Shown: positions 26,238 to 36,300, counted from the stretch's first letter. The stretch: 64,000 nt of DNA from an uncultured Bacteroidales bacterium (GCA_903923925.1 CAIXZF010000115.1:32021-96020); one strand, 5' to 3'. Numbers and translations are program-made. The notes: generated by a model not told the origin, from the sequence alone.

Positions 26238-26699
26238 ATGAAACATCGTTCGTTAGATCACGAAACTGAAATACAAGAAGTTATAGATAAAAGTATTGTT
26301 TGTCATGTGGCCATGGTTGATGCAGAAAACAAGCCCTATTTGCTGCCATTTAATTTTGGCCGGGTTGGAGAAGACATTTTCCTGCATTCAGCACAGGAAG
26401 GCAAAAAGATGAGAATTCTCCATTCGAAACCTGATGTTTGTGTGGCATTCAGCACTGATTATCACCTGCGATACGTTAATGAAGAAGTAGCCTGTAGCTG
26501 GAGTATGAAATACAAGAGTGTGCTAATTTATGGCAAGGTGGAATTCATTGAAAATGAAGATGCTAAGATTGCAGCCATGAATGTTATTATGCAAAAATAT
26601 GCAGGCAGGGATTTTGGATATAATATGCCTGCAATCCGCGAAGTCTGTGTATATAAGGTTATAGCTGATGAAATTACTGGCAGGGCTTATGGTTATTGA
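26238..26699 (+). CDS. Pyridoxamine 5'-phosphate oxidase-like flavin-binding protein (NimA-like)
   Basis: A 153-residue split-barrel protein. The N-terminal KSIVCHVAMVDAENKPYLLPFNFG segment and IFLHSAQEGKKM match the Pyridox_ox_2 / nitroimidazole-resistance-like group that binds FMN or another flavin or heme. CVAFSTDY and VLIYGKVEFIE follow. Substrate unknown; the resemblance does not by itself imply drug resistance. It begins 38 nt after the 962-residue protein gene, with a near-match TATCTTCG box in between. Confidence 0.85.
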   Translation: MKHRSLDHETEIQEVIDKSIVCHVAMVDAENKPYLLPFNFGRVGEDIFLHSAQEGKKMRILHSKPDVCVAFSTDYHLRYVNEEVACSWSMKYKSVLIYGKVEFIENEDAKIAAMNVIMQKYAGRDFGYNMPAIREVCVYKVIADEITGRAYGY

Positions 26700-26717
26700 T
26701 TTCAATATTAATTTTTG

Positions 26718-27317
26718 ATGACAGAATTTCTGAATATTATTGACACGCAACTACTTATCCTGGTAAATGGTTTTCACATTACATTTACCGATTATGTAAT
26801 GGCTATTTTCAGTAACAGACCTATTTGGACACCTCTTTACCTGTTGCTGATGTACAAACTATATATGCTTTACGGCAAAAGATCATGGATTCCGATTCTG
26901 GGTGCTTTTGCTCTGATTGCACTGGCAGACCAGGGAAGCGTACATCTTTTCAAGAACGTTTTTATGCGATTACGACCTTGCCATGAACCTTCACTTGAAG
27001 GCAAGTTACATTTGGTTGATGGTGAATGCGGAGGGCAATATGGTTTTATCTCATCGCATGCTGCAAATACTTTTGCTATAGCTGTTTACCTTTATGGCTT
27101 TTTGAAGAAGGATAGCTACTGGCTTGCAATTTCCTTGCTGGGGTGGGCATTTATTGTTTCGTATTCAAGAGTTTACCTGGGGGTTCATTATCCGGGTGAT
27201 GTATTTATCGGAGGGCTTTTCGGTGCTCTGCTTGGTTTCCTTATGCGTTTGATAATCAGAAGATTTGAATTACCGGGTGCAAGGTCATCCAAAGCAGAAT
27301 CAACCTATCGTTTCTGA
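26718..27317 (+). CDS. PAP2-family membrane phosphatase
   Basis: A membrane phosphatase of 199 residues with five or six helices. The three PAP2 signature blocks are present: KNVFMRLRPCHEP near residue 76, SSHAANTFA near 112, and SRVYLGVHYPGD near 150. It probably dephosphorylates undecaprenyl pyrophosphate or phosphatidate-type lipids at the outer face of the inner membrane. I start it at the ATG at 26718; a TTG at 26715 directly precedes it. It lies 18 nt after the PPOX gene. Confidence 0.92.
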   Translation: MTEFLNIIDTQLLILVNGFHITFTDYVMAIFSNRPIWTPLYLLLMYKLYMLYGKRSWIPILGAFALIALADQGSVHLFKNVFMRLRPCHEPSLEGKLHLVDGECGGQYGFISSHAANTFAIAVYLYGFLKKDSYWLAISLLGWAFIVSYSRVYLGVHYPGDVFIGGLFGALLGFLMRLIIRRFELPGARSSKAESTYRF

Positions 27318-27355
27318 GAGGTTCAGGCAAAAAAGGCGTACACAGAATTAAATTT

Positions 27356-28360
27356 TTATTTGTCGAGAGGTTTAATCAGCTCCGCCCAAAGCAGGTCCTT
27401 GAGTTTTGACAAACCAGTATTCGTATGCGATGAAATAAATACAGAAGGAATGCTCGCAGGAACTTCCTTTTTTAACTGTGTAAGCAACTCATCATCAAGA
27501 AGATCAGATTTTGTAATTGCCAGCACTCTTGATTTGTCGAGAAGCTCCGGATTATATTGCTTCAATTCATTCAATAAGATATCATACTCATTCCGAATGC
27601 TTTTTGCATCTGCCGGAACCATAAAAAGCAGCACAGAATTCCGTTCGATATGTCTGAGAAACCTTAAGCCCAGGCCTTTTCCTTCATGAGCACCTTCAAT
27701 AATACCGGGGATGTCAGCCATAACAAACGAACGTTCATCACGGTATTTAACAATTCCCAGATTAGGTCGTAGTGTAGTGAAGGGATAGTCGGCAACTTCT
27801 GGTCTTGCTGCAGAAACTACCGACAAAAGTGTTGATTTTCCTGCATTTGGGAATCCGACAAGGCCAACATCGGCAAGGATTTTTAATTCGAATATTTTCC
27901 AGCCTTCTTTTCCTTCCTCACCTGGCTGCGCAAACCTGGGAGTGCGGTGCATAGAGGTTTTGAAATAATCATTGCCCATTCCACCTCTTCCGCCAGGCAT
28001 AATAATTACCAATTGGCCATGTTCAGTGATTTCGCCTTCAACAAGCCCCGTTTCAGCATCTTTAACCACAGTTCCGAGCGGAACTTCGATGATTATATCG
28101 TCGGCATCGGAACCTGTTCTCATGCTGCCAGCGCCATTGCCACCGTCTTTGGCAAGTAAATGCTTTGTATAGCGGAGATGAAGTAATGTCCAGAGCTGAT
28201 TGTTTCCTTTCAGGATTACATGTCCTCCCCTTCCACCGTTACCGCCATCGGGTCCGCCACGCGGAGTAAGCCTTGTGCGGATAAAATGAACTGATCCACC
28301 GCCACCATTACCAGATCTGCAATAGACCTTAATAAAATCAACAAAATTTGAAGTTGCCAT
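27356..28360 (-). CDS. obgE: GTPase Obg/CgtA
   Basis: A 334-residue ribosome-associated GTPase for 50S maturation and stress control. The glycine-rich Obg domain (residues 1-158) has [15 protein letters not shown] and [14 protein letters not shown]. The G domain has the P-loop GFPNAGKST near residue 166, the switch segment [26 protein letters not shown] and TKSD. It ends soon after the G domain, so the C-terminal OCT extension found in some species is missing, as is common in this phylum. It begins directly after the hpt stop codon. Confidence 0.97.
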   Translation of the reverse strand: MATSNFVDFIKVYCRSGNGGGGSVHFIRTRLTPRGGPDGGNGGRGGHVILKGNNQLWTLLHLRYTKHLLAKDGGNGAGSMRTGSDADDIIIEVPLGTVVKDAETGLVEGEITEHGQLVIIMPGGRGGMGNDYFKTSMHRTPRFAQPGEEGKEGWKIFELKILADVGLVGFPNAGKSTLLSVVSAARPEVADYPFTTLRPNLGIVKYRDERSFVMADIPGIIEGAHEGKGLGLRFLRHIERNSVLLFMVPADAKSIRNEYDILLNELKQYNPELLDKSRVLAITKSDLLDDELLTQLKKEVPASIPSVFISSHTNTGLSKLKDLLWAELIKPLDK

Positions 28361-28897
28361 TTATTTTACAATAGAATAAATATCTGGCAGGTTCCGGCCA
28401 AATCCATCATAATCGAGGCCATAGCCTACGATAAAATCGTTCGGAATTTCAAGCCCCACGTAATCAATGGGGTATGTTTCCGCAAAAGCACCAGGTTTAA
28501 AGAGTAAGGTAAGCAGTTTAAGTGATTTAGGGTGCTGATTCTGCAATTCAACTCTTAGCTTACCAAGTGTAAGTCCAGTATCCACGATATCTTCAATAAC
28601 AATTACTTCGCGACCTTCAAGATTCTGCCCAACACCAATGAGTTGCTGAACACTTCCGGTTGAGGAGGTTCCTGTATAGGAGGAAAGTTTAACAAAGGAA
28701 ATCTCACATTCAATTGTCAGTTTTTTAAACAGATCAGATGCGAACATGAATGATCCGTTTAATACTGCTATAAATAAAGGTTTCTGGTCCTTGTAATCTG
28801 AATTTATCTGCTTTGCAATACCATCAACAACATTGTCAATTGTTGAGGAATCGAGATATTTTGCGAAAGATTTTCCGTTTACTTGTATCGATTGCAT
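28361..28897 (-). CDS. hpt: Hypoxanthine phosphoribosyltransferase
   Basis: It salvages hypoxanthine (and probably guanine) to IMP/GMP with PRPP. 178 residues from the ATG at 28897; an in-frame start at 28936 would add 13 residues and run through the -7 box. The PRPP-binding loop VIVIEDIVDTGLTL is at about residues 92-105; FIAVLNGSFMFASDL and the C-terminal DFIVGYGLDYDG are also family blocks. hpt and obgE abut with no spacer and form an operon; purE is divergent. Confidence 0.94.
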   Translation of the reverse strand: MQSIQVNGKSFAKYLDSSTIDNVVDGIAKQINSDYKDQKPLFIAVLNGSFMFASDLFKKLTIECEISFVKLSSYTGTSSTGSVQQLIGVGQNLEGREVIVIEDIVDTGLTLGKLRVELQNQHPKSLKLLTLLFKPGAFAETYPIDYVGLEIPNDFIVGYGLDYDGFGRNLPDIYSIVK

Positions 28898-28911
28898 AGA
28901 TATAAAAACGG

Positions 28912-28919
28912 CAAAAGTA
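28912..28919 (-). promoter_or_regulatory. Putative -7 box of hpt-obgE
   Basis: TACTTTTG on the minus strand, ending 14 nt before the hpt ATG; no TTG at ideal spacing. Confidence 0.35.
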
Positions 28920-28976
28920 GTGAAATTCTGCAACATACATTGAATAATAATTTACAGCAGGTGAATTGATCTTTCG

Positions 28977-28984
28977 TATTTTTG
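28977..28984 (+). promoter_or_regulatory. Putative -7 box of purE
   Basis: TATTTTTG ending 19 nt before the purE ATG; no well-spaced -33 element. Confidence 0.35.
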
Positions 28985-29003
28985 CAAATTAAAAACTAAA
29001 AGT

Positions 29004-29516
29004 ATGCATCCAAGAGTAAGCATTATAATGGGTAGCACATCCGATTTAAAGGTGATGGAAGAGGCTGCTAAAATCCTGAATGATTTTGAAATTCCTTTCG
29101 AAATCAATGCGTTATCAGCACACCGTACACCTGAAAGAGTTGCCGAATTTGCAGAAAATGCATATTCAAGAGGAGTTCGGGTAATTATTGCTGGTGCCGG
29201 CGGTGCTGCACACTTACCTGGAGTAATAGCATCGATGACGCCTGTACCAGTAATCGGTGTTCCAATAAAGTCGTCCAATTCAATCGATGGCTGGGATTCT
29301 ATCCTCTCAATTTTACAGATGCCTGCCGGGATTCCGGTTGCAACAGTTGCACTTGACGGTGCGCGAAATGCCGGAATTCTGGCCACTCAAATTCTTGCTA
29401 CTGGCGACGAAGCCCTGATGCAGAAAATTGTGGAATTCAAGAATACACTAAAGAAAAAGATTCTGGAGGCCAATGAACAACTAGCAGCAGTTAAATACCC
29501 TTTTAAAGTTTCCTGA
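29004..29516 (+). CDS. purE: 5-(carboxyamino)imidazole ribonucleotide mutase
   Basis: A 170-residue enzyme that moves the carboxylate of N5-CAIR to give CAIR in purine synthesis. Class I blocks are MGSTSDLKVMEEAAKIL near residue 10, SAHRTPERV near 39, and GAGGAAHLPGVIASMTPVPVIGVP. purK is not in the window. It is divergent from the hpt-obgE salvage operon, which places purine synthesis and salvage genes back to back. The last 14 nt overlap the convergent O-methyltransferase gene. Confidence 0.97.
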   Translation: MHPRVSIIMGSTSDLKVMEEAAKILNDFEIPFEINALSAHRTPERVAEFAENAYSRGVRVIIAGAGGAAHLPGVIASMTPVPVIGVPIKSSNSIDGWDSILSILQMPAGIPVATVALDGARNAGILATQILATGDEALMQKIVEFKNTLKKKILEANEQLAAVKYPFKVS

Positions 29517-30138
29517 TCATTGTAATCCCATCTCTAAACGGCAATAAGAGCTTTTCAACTCTGTTATCTTTAGCAACAAAGTCGTTAAAAATCTGGATGG
29601 AATTGGTTTCGAAATCTCCACTGTGGGCTTTCGAAAGGATTTTTCCGCCCCAGAGGGTGTTGTCGGCAAGGAGTAAGCCTCCTGACTTTAGTTTATCGAA
29701 AACCAAATGGTAGTATTCCAGGTAGTTTTCTTTATCCGCATCGAGAAAGATGAGGTTAAACTCCTCCTTAAGGTCTGGGATAATTTTCAATGCTGATCCT
29801 ATATACAGTTTAACTCTGTCGGTAATTCCTGCCTTGGTAAAATTATCATTAAGCAAATCCTCAAGTTCGGGATTAATTTCGATAGTATGGATAACTCCTT
29901 GCTTTTCAAGTCCTTCAGCCAGGCATATTGCAGAATAGCCAGTGAAGGTTCCAATCTCAAGAATGGCTTTGGGTGCTGTGAGCTTTGAAATCATCGACAA
30001 AAATCGTCCCTGCAAATGGCCGGAAAGCATCCTCGGAAAAGGCATTTTAATGTAGGTTTCTCTGTGAATTTTATAGAGAATATCGCTCTCAGCACTGGAA
30101 TGCTGCTCTGAATAATAGAGTAATTCGTCGTTTATCAT
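29503..30138 (-). CDS. SAM-dependent O-methyltransferase (class I, catechol-O-methyltransferase-like)
   Basis: A 211-residue class I methyltransferase like the caffeoyl-CoA/catechol OMT family. The SAM loop is ILEIGTFTGYSAICLAEGL near residues 59-77; the acidic FLDADKENYLEYY motif near 130 holds the metal-binding Asp; ADNTLWGGK follows. The substrate is unknown. Its start overlaps the stop of the M16 peptidase gene by 4 nt, so both are one unit. Confidence 0.92.
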   Translation of the reverse strand: MINDELLYYSEQHSSAESDILYKIHRETYIKMPFPRMLSGHLQGRFLSMISKLTAPKAILEIGTFTGYSAICLAEGLEKQGVIHTIEINPELEDLLNDNFTKAGITDRVKLYIGSALKIIPDLKEEFNLIFLDADKENYLEYYHLVFDKLKSGGLLLADNTLWGGKILSKAHSGDFETNSIQIFNDFVAKDNRVEKLLLPFRDGITMIRKL

Positions 30139-31385
30139 TTTGTTTTTCTCTCATTTTGAAGCACAAGGCGACTCATGCTATTTTCATTAAAAACCTCATT
30201 CGCGGTTTCAAGGATGTTCTCAGAAGTTATAGATTCAATTTTTGCTTCAATTTCAGATAGTTCTTCAATCCTGTCGTAGATCATCATCGACTTTGCTGCC
30301 GAAATCATCTGGTTAAGGTTCGACTCCATCGACAAGGCCATCTGGCCGATATATTGCTGTTTTGCCTTGTACAACTGAACGTCGCCCAATTTTTTTTCCC
30401 GGATTCCCTTTAATTCAAGATATACCCTGTCGCTTGCCTTTTCGAGCGACTGATAATCGGTGGCAAAGTAAATCAATAGTTGTCCTGAATCGGTAAACGC
30501 TGAATAATTTGATTCCACATTATAGGCATATCCAAGTTTCTCCCTTAAGGAATAGCTCAATCTTGAACTCATAGCTGGTCCACCTAAAATATTGTTTAAC
30601 AATGCTATAGAGTACTTATCCGGATGATAGCAGGAATAAGCAGGTGCACCGATAATGCAATGCGACTGCGAAGTTTTCCCCTTTATCACAGCATCAAAGG
30701 GTTTATAGGATAAAAGCGGATCCTGATAGAAATTTTTTAAAGCAGCTAAGTCAGGTTTTATGGCTTTGGAGAAATATTTTTCTGTCAGAGTACAAAGTTT
30801 GCGGAATGGAATGTCTCCGAAAGATGAAAGTATCATATTTTCCGGTTGGTAATGCAATTTGTAAAATGCCAGAAGGTTCTCAATGGATTGCTTTTTTATT
30901 CCTTTCGGAGTACCTAAAATACTTTTCCCCAATTGGTTATTGGGGAATAATTTTAACTCAAAGTGCTCATTAACTGTTTCATACGGCAATTCCTGATATG
31001 AATGTATTTCATCAATAACAACCTCTTTCTCCTTCTCTACTTCTTTTGGTGGAAAAATTGAGTTAAAGAGGATATCGGTTAGAAGTTCGATTGTCCTTTC
31101 ATAATAAACCGGCAGGAAAGAAGCATAAATACAGGTCTCTTCCTTAGAGGTATAAGCATTAATTTCAGCTCCTACGTCCTCTAAGCGGGTAAGAATATGA
31201 TAGGCTTTGCGGTGAGTAGTTCCTTTGAATAAACAGTGTTCGATAAGGTGTGCTAATCCATGCTCATGCTCTTGTTCGTCGCGGGAACCCGCTTTAATAA
31301 CGATGCCCAGATGGGCAACTTCTGTAGCGGAAGGCCTGTGAACGATTTGCAATCCATTGGGTAAGCTATGATGTTGGTAGTCCAT
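30135..31385 (-). CDS. M16 family zinc peptidase (pitrilysin type)
   Basis: About 416 residues from the ATG at 31385; an upstream TTG at 31418 is unlikely. It has the inverted zinc motif HLIEH near residue 43 within GLAHLIEHCLFKGT, and the downstream Glu in KEVVIDEIHSY near residue 120, so this copy is probably catalytically active. A second, non-catalytic M16 domain (NMILSSFGD onward) follows. No signal peptide, so it is probably cytosolic, like the short processing-peptidase-like proteins next to methyltransferases in Bacteroidota. Confidence 0.92.
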   Translation of the reverse strand: MDYQHHSLPNGLQIVHRPSATEVAHLGIVIKAGSRDEQEHEHGLAHLIEHCLFKGTTHRKAYHILTRLEDVGAEINAYTSKEETCIYASFLPVYYERTIELLTDILFNSIFPPKEVEKEKEVVIDEIHSYQELPYETVNEHFELKLFPNNQLGKSILGTPKGIKKQSIENLLAFYKLHYQPENMILSSFGDIPFRKLCTLTEKYFSKAIKPDLAALKNFYQDPLLSYKPFDAVIKGKTSQSHCIIGAPAYSCYHPDKYSIALLNNILGGPAMSSRLSYSLREKLGYAYNVESNYSAFTDSGQLLIYFATDYQSLEKASDRVYLELKGIREKKLGDVQLYKAKQQYIGQMALSMESNLNQMISAAKSMMIYDRIEELSEIEAKIESITSENILETANEVFNENSMSRLVLQNERKTK

Positions 31386-31473
31386 GCGAATTTGAATATC
31401 TGGATATAAAGGGGGCAATATCCGTATTTTTCAGCTAAAAACATTAATTTCGTGCAGAATTATCCGGATAAAG

Positions 31474-32178
31474 ATGTCGATAACAGTAAAAAACATTTCA
31501 AAGTTCTATGGAAGTCAGAAAGCACTCGACAATGTGAGCTTTCAAATCAATCCAGGGGAAATCTGCGGTTTTCTGGGCCCGAACGGTGCAGGGAAATCCA
31601 CTATGATGAAGATCCTATGCTGTTTTATTCCACCAAGTTCCGGTGAGGCCGGTATCTGCGGTTTTGATATTACAGAGCAAAGTATTGATGTGAGGCGAAA
31701 AATTGGCTATCTGCCTGAAAACAACCCACTTTACCTCGACATGTATGTAAGAGAATACCTCGGGTTTATTGCAGGAATTCACAAAATAAAAATTAAAGCC
31801 GATCAGCGTATTTCGGAAATGATTGCCTTAACCGGCCTTTCGATTGAACAAAACAAGAAGATAGGTGCTTTATCAAAAGGATACAGGCAACGCGTTGGTT
31901 TAGCCCAGGTTTTGCTCCATGATCCGGAAGTTCTTATTCTTGATGAGCCAACTTCAGGATTGGATCCAAACCAGCTGATTGAAATCAGGAACCTGATTCT
32001 GACCATCGGAAAAGAAAAAACAGTTATGCTTTCTACTCATATTATGCAGGAAGTTGAAGCCATCTGCGACCGGACAATTATTATTAATAAAGGCAAAATT
32101 GTTGCCGACGATAAGACTAAAAATCTAATTCAAGGACATAATAAGCTGGAAGAAGTGTTTCAAAACTTAACCATATAA
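31474..32178 (+). CDS. gldA: Gliding-motility-type ABC transporter ATP-binding protein GldA
   Basis: A 234-residue ABC ATPase. Walker A is GPNGAGKST near residue 35, the signature is LSKGYRQRVGLAQ near 130, and Walker B is VLILDEPTSGLDPNQ. YLPENNPLYLDMYVREYL after the Q-loop region is characteristic of GldA proteins, which pair with GldF and GldG permeases in gliding Bacteroidota. No gldF or gldG is in this window, and non-gliding members also carry this gene, so gliding is not proven. It is divergent from the M16 peptidase gene. Confidence 0.85.
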   Translation: MSITVKNISKFYGSQKALDNVSFQINPGEICGFLGPNGAGKSTMMKILCCFIPPSSGEAGICGFDITEQSIDVRRKIGYLPENNPLYLDMYVREYLGFIAGIHKIKIKADQRISEMIALTGLSIEQNKKIGALSKGYRQRVGLAQVLLHDPEVLILDEPTSGLDPNQLIEIRNLILTIGKEKTVMLSTHIMQEVEAICDRTIIINKGKIVADDKTKNLIQGHNKLEEVFQNLTI

Positions 32179-32242
32179 ATCTGATTATCAGATACTAATC
32201 ATTGTTAAATTGATATTTCATATTAAATAAAGAAAATATATC

Positions 32243-32250
32243 TAAATTTG
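32243..32250 (+). promoter_or_regulatory. Putative -7 box of metK
   Basis: TAAATTTG ending 34 nt before the metK ATG. I see no SAM riboswitch fold in the 106-nt intergenic stretch. Confidence 0.35.
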
Positions 32251-32284
32251 CATCACTAAATTTTAATACAAAAAACATAAACAA

Positions 32285-33646
32285 ATGGCATATTTTTTTA
32301 CTTCTGAGTCCGTATCTGAAGGCCATCCAGACAAGGTTGCCGACCAGATTTCCGACGCACTTCTTGACGAATTTATCAGCAGGGACCCCGACGCAAAAGT
32401 TGCGTGTGAAACTCTGGTAACAACAGGTCTCGTTGTTGTAAGCGGTGAAGTGAGGACTACTCAATACGTTGAAATACAAGATATTGTAAGAAAAACTATT
32501 GCTGATATCGGGTATACGAATGCCGATTACCAGTTTGAAGCAAAATCATGCGGTGTTTTGAGCGCAATTCATGCACAGAGTGATGATATTTATCAGGGTG
32601 TCGACAGGCAGAATCCTGAAGATCAGGGTGCCGGAGACCAAGGTATGATGTTTGGCTATGCATGCAAGGAGCAGGATAATTTCATGCCCTTTCCAATTGA
32701 ACTTGCTCATGACCTTCTCTTTGAACTTGCCGACATACGCAAGAATCATTCGCATTTAATGCCATACCTCAGACCTGATGCAAAATCGCAGGTTACTATG
32801 GTGTATGATGATAATAATCAACCAATTAATATCGATACCATTGTTATTTCAACTCAGCATGATGAGTTTGAAAATGCTGGTGATCCTGAAAGGAATACAC
32901 GCGAAAAAGCAGAAAAATTCATGCAGAAAAAAATTGCTGAAGATATCCGCGAACACCTGATTCCAAGATTATTAAATCGCTATGAATCAAAGAACAACAC
33001 AAATATTCACAGGCTTTTCGAAGGTGATTTCAAACTGCTTGTTAACCCAACCGGAAAATTTGTGATCGGTGGTCCACACGGCGATACCGGTTTAACAGGC
33101 CGGAAAATTATTGTCGATACCTACGGTGGACGTGGAGCTCACGGTGGTGGTGCATTTTCAGGCAAAGATCCGTCGAAAGTTGACAGATCGGCTGCATATG
33201 CAATGCGTCATGTTGCTAAAAACCTCGTTGCTGCAGGCGTTGCCGATGAAGTTCTCGTTCAGGTTGCATACGCAATCGGTGTAGCTCAACCCGTTGGATT
33301 GTATGTTGACACCAAAGGCACTGCAAAGGTTAAAGATGCTTCAGGAAATATTATGAAAGACGGAGACATTGCTCTTAGAGTGAAAGAATTAATCGACCTT
33401 CGTCCGTATGCTATTGTTCGTCGGTTAGGCCTGAAAAACCCGATCTTCCTTGAAACCGCAAAATACGGTCATTTCGGCAGAGATTACTATTCGAAAGAAG
33501 TTGAAGTATTCTACGGTCCTGAAAAAGATCCTGCAGTTATCAGCAGAGATAAGAAAGGCTCGATTGGTTATTATAAGATGATCGACTTTTTCGCCTGGGA
33601 AAAGCTTGATCTTGTTGATACATTTAAATCAGCATTTACAATCTGA
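32285..33646 (+). CDS. metK: S-adenosylmethionine synthase
   Basis: It makes SAM from methionine and ATP. At 453 residues it is longer than the roughly 385 of the E. coli enzyme because of an insertion in the central part (about residues 130-240). The start [17 protein letters not shown] carries the ATP-binding His; [12 protein letters not shown] is near residue 117; [14 protein letters not shown] and the P-loop-like [22 protein letters not shown] are present. A strong hairpin terminator follows the stop codon. Confidence 0.97.
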   Translation: MAYFFTSESVSEGHPDKVADQISDALLDEFISRDPDAKVACETLVTTGLVVVSGEVRTTQYVEIQDIVRKTIADIGYTNADYQFEAKSCGVLSAIHAQSDDIYQGVDRQNPEDQGAGDQGMMFGYACKEQDNFMPFPIELAHDLLFELADIRKNHSHLMPYLRPDAKSQVTMVYDDNNQPINIDTIVISTQHDEFENAGDPERNTREKAEKFMQKKIAEDIREHLIPRLLNRYESKNNTNIHRLFEGDFKLLVNPTGKFVIGGPHGDTGLTGRKIIVDTYGGRGAHGGGAFSGKDPSKVDRSAAYAMRHVAKNLVAAGVADEVLVQVAYAIGVAQPVGLYVDTKGTAKVKDASGNIMKDGDIALRVKELIDLRPYAIVRRLGLKNPIFLETAKYGHFGRDYYSKEVEVFYGPEKDPAVISRDKKGSIGYYKMIDFFAWEKLDLVDTFKSAFTI

Positions 33647-33661
33647 TCTTTGATAATCAAT

Positions 33662-33701
33662 AAAAAAAGAGGATGACCCCAAGGGGTCATCCTCTTTTTT
33701 T
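33662..33701. terminator. Bidirectional rho-independent terminator between metK and a T9SS protein gene
   Basis: A perfect inverted repeat GAGGATGACCC ... GGGTCATCCTC with a CAAG loop, flanked by an A-run on the left and a T-run on the right. It lies between two convergent genes and can serve both strands. Confidence 0.9.
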
Positions 33702-33739
33702 ATTGATTGAAAATGGATAAACCAGGGACAATCAGAATA

Positions 33740-34465
33740 TTATTTTACTACGAGTTTTTTTGTAGAGAAAATACTTCCATCAAGAACAAGGCTGTAAAAA
33801 TAAACACCTGTATTCAGGTCGCTGATATTGAGCTGAAGTTTGCCTTTACTACCTTCAAGAACCTGACTTTTAACAACTTCACCTAAGAGATTCTTTACAA
33901 TAACTTTTGCATCAGAATACTTGCCTGAAGGAAGAGAATAGGTAAATGAAACAACTTTATTTGCTGGATTCGGGTATGCGTTCGAGAACGACACTTTTTC
34001 GGAAGGATCATTAATCCCTATTGCACCGGCATTCCAGTCGATATAAAAGGCTACAGAGTCGTTTGGATTGTTTTTATTGAAGAATGTGTAAAGCACTCTG
34101 GATGTTCCAAAATTCCCATTTGCCATATAATGAGCAGAAAAGTCAACATTATTGGTAACTCCTGCACCCAGGTTAACAGGATCTATAGACAAATACGTGC
34201 TTGGTCCGTAGCACAGGCCCCAGCAGAAATAACTTTCAGAACCAGCAACATGGGTAACATCAAACTTTTTCACGTGAACATCAACACCAACAGCAGAAAC
34301 GTTGGTTATATAGGCGAAACCATCAAGTAAATTACCAGCATCACCAGAAACCATAAACCCGGAACCATTGGGAATGGGTCCATTATCATTTGTAAGAACA
34401 AAACTCTGACCAAAGGAGGTTAAGGTTCCGGCAATTAATAAACCCAGGAGTATTAATTTTTTCAT
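33740..34465 (-). CDS. Small secreted T9SS cargo protein
   Basis: A 241-residue protein with a signal peptide (MKKLILLGLLIAGTLTSFGQ, cut after residue 19 or 20), a beta-rich domain of about 130 residues (NGSGFMVSGDAG, VDVHVKKFDV, FCWGLCYGPS), and a C-terminal type A sorting domain (SNAYPNPANKVVSF ... GVYFYSLVLDG). No catalytic motif. The FCWGLC pair of cysteines may form a disulfide. It is exported across both membranes; function unknown. Confidence 0.85.
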   Translation of the reverse strand: MKKLILLGLLIAGTLTSFGQSFVLTNDNGPIPNGSGFMVSGDAGNLLDGFAYITNVSAVGVDVHVKKFDVTHVAGSESYFCWGLCYGPSTYLSIDPVNLGAGVTNNVDFSAHYMANGNFGTSRVLYTFFNKNNPNDSVAFYIDWNAGAIGINDPSEKVSFSNAYPNPANKVVSFTYSLPSGKYSDAKVIVKNLLGEVVKSQVLEGSKGKLQLNISDLNTGVYFYSLVLDGSIFSTKKLVVK

Positions 34466-34500
34466 CTTTTTAAATTTAATATTATTTTCAAATCAAGACA

Positions 34501-34532
34501 CAAAGATAGTGAAAAGTTGCCCCGGATATCAA
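34501..34532 (-). promoter_or_regulatory. Putative promoter of the small T9SS cargo gene
   Basis: Minus-strand TTG (34532-34530), a 21-nt spacer, and TATCTTTG (34508-34501). This is one of the best consensus matches in the window; the start codon lies 35 nt downstream. Confidence 0.55.
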
Positions 34533-34611
34533 CAATCTACTTTTGAAAATAATTTATAAAAGTTTAGCATAAGTGAAAAAATACGCTATTTTTGCCCTAA
34601 TTGCATTGGAA

Positions 34612-36300
34612 ATGAAAAGAATCATCCTATCTATCCTGCTTGGTTTCTACTTTCTCTCTCTGTATTCACAGGTTGAAAAGATTTCTCTTATTGAAGAATT
34701 TACCAATAATTCTTCTACACCCTGCGCTATTCAAAATTCAGCATTTAATTCTTTAATTAATTCAAATTCAGGAAGATCAATATTAATTACCTATCATACG
34801 AACTGGCCCGGAAAGGATGAAATGTATACTCCGGCAAGCAATGAAATTACCAAAAGGTCGAATTTTTACAATGTTACAGGAGTTCCTTTCAGCACGATAA
34901 ACGGCAAAGCAATAAGCGGAAATAATTATAGTGGTGCTGCTGCAAATCTTAGTCAGCGAATTCTTGACGAAACGTTTTTACAGGAATCTCCTGTGGAAAT
35001 TTTACTAACACATGCAAAATCAGAAAAAAACGACAGTATATTCATTCGCTTAGTCCTTAAAGCATTACAACCGATTACCGGCAACAACTCTTTATTTCTT
35101 GCAATTGCCGAGCATACAATTGAGTTAAAACTTGCACCCGGAAACAATGGAGAAACGGATTTCCATAACGTTATACGGAGAATGCTTCCCGATGCAAATG
35201 GGAAGCTGCTACCAGGAAAAATTGATGCAGGCGATTCCATTGTTCTCAATTATCGCTGTAAAATGGCTGATATGCTTGATCCGATGCAAGTTTGTGTAAT
35301 AGCATGGATTCAGAACATCTCAACAAAGTCGATTCTTCAGGCTGCCTGGTCCAAGCCGGTAGGGCCTGAATATCATGACGCAGCTATTGTTTCTGTGGAT
35401 TATCCTGAGCAGAAACTTTGCGGAAATGCTATTTCTCCTAAGGTTGTTATTCAGAATTTTGGTGATCCGACGCTTAACAATCTTGATATTTTATACAGCA
35501 TAAACAGCGAACCACCTACTACCTATGCCTGGTCAGGTAGCCTCGATTTTCTTGAAAAACAGAAAATCAGCCTTCCTGCATTAATTTTCACTGCGCTTCC
35601 GAACAATAATATGCTGAAGATCGTAGTAAAAAATCCGAACAGCAATTCTGATAACAATCCATATAACGACAGCATTGTTTCTTTCTTCGATGCTTCAGCT
35701 TCATCGGGTTCGCCGGTTAAACTTGAGCTGCAAACCGACCAATATCCTTGCGAAACATCCTGGAAAATTATTAATTCATCAGGCCAAATCGTTAATTACG
35801 GAGGAAATTACACTACGCCTAATTCGCTGATATCAAAAAACATTGAGCTCCCCACAGATGAATGCTACACATTTATTCTAAGCGATCAGGGTGGAGATGG
35901 TATTTGCTGCAAATACAGCAATGGATTTTTTCAGCTCAGGAATCAGAGCGGACAGATAATTGCAGAAGGTTCAAAATTCGGCAATGAGGTGACAGTTCCA
36001 TTCAGAATTACTGAAAAAGAGATTGTTGAAGATTTAGAAATAATCACCGATTTCCAGGTATTTCCAAATCCTTTTGACAATAATGCCACAATTTCAATAT
36101 TTATATCAAGGGATATGAATGTGAAAATCAGGGTTTTAAATGAAATGGGACAAATAGTTTTTTCACAGGACAATGAAGCTTTACCTGCAGGAAACCACAC
36201 CTATGAATTAAACGGCGACAGCTGGGCTCCTGGAATCTATGTCGTAAAAGTAATTACGGGTGACAAATTGTTAACAAGAAAACTCACACTTACGAAATAA
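34612..36300 (+). CDS. Omp28-like secreted protein with T9SS sorting domain, copy 1
   Basis: 562 residues from the ATG at 34612, where the signal peptide MKRIILSILLGF begins; a GTG at 34573 would add 13 residues. After cleavage near residue 20 comes an Omp28/thioredoxin-like domain (IEEFTNNSSTPCA, then HTNWPGKDEM, GVPFSTINGK). The redox-type pair is broken: residue 35 is Ser where copy 2 has Cys, leaving only Cys38. A later DQGGDGICC block near residue 430 and a C-terminal sorting domain (FPNPFDNNATISI ... GIYVVKV) follow. It is the tandem twin of the next gene, with exactly the same length. Confidence 0.87.
   Translation: MKRIILSILLGFYFLSLYSQVEKISLIEEFTNNSSTPCAIQNSAFNSLINSNSGRSILITYHTNWPGKDEMYTPASNEITKRSNFYNVTGVPFSTINGKAISGNNYSGAAANLSQRILDETFLQESPVEILLTHAKSEKNDSIFIRLVLKALQPITGNNSLFLAIAEHTIELKLAPGNNGETDFHNVIRRMLPDANGKLLPGKIDAGDSIVLNYRCKMADMLDPMQVCVIAWIQNISTKSILQAAWSKPVGPEYHDAAIVSVDYPEQKLCGNAISPKVVIQNFGDPTLNNLDILYSINSEPPTTYAWSGSLDFLEKQKISLPALIFTALPNNNMLKIVVKNPNSNSDNNPYNDSIVSFFDASASSGSPVKLELQTDQYPCETSWKIINSSGQIVNYGGNYTTPNSLISKNIELPTDECYTFILSDQGGDGICCKYSNGFFQLRNQSGQIIAEGSKFGNEVTVPFRITEKEIVEDLEIITDFQVFPNPFDNNATISIFISRDMNVKIRVLNEMGQIVFSQDNEALPAGNHTYELNGDSWAPGIYVVKVITGDKLLTRKLTLTK

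Noticed and set aside
26238..26699. A nitroimidazole resistance gene
   Set aside because: Only general split-barrel similarity; many housekeeping flavoproteins share it.
32179..32284. A SAM riboswitch upstream of metK
   Set aside because: The AT-rich stretch shows no conserved aptamer core and the likely leader is only about 30 nt.
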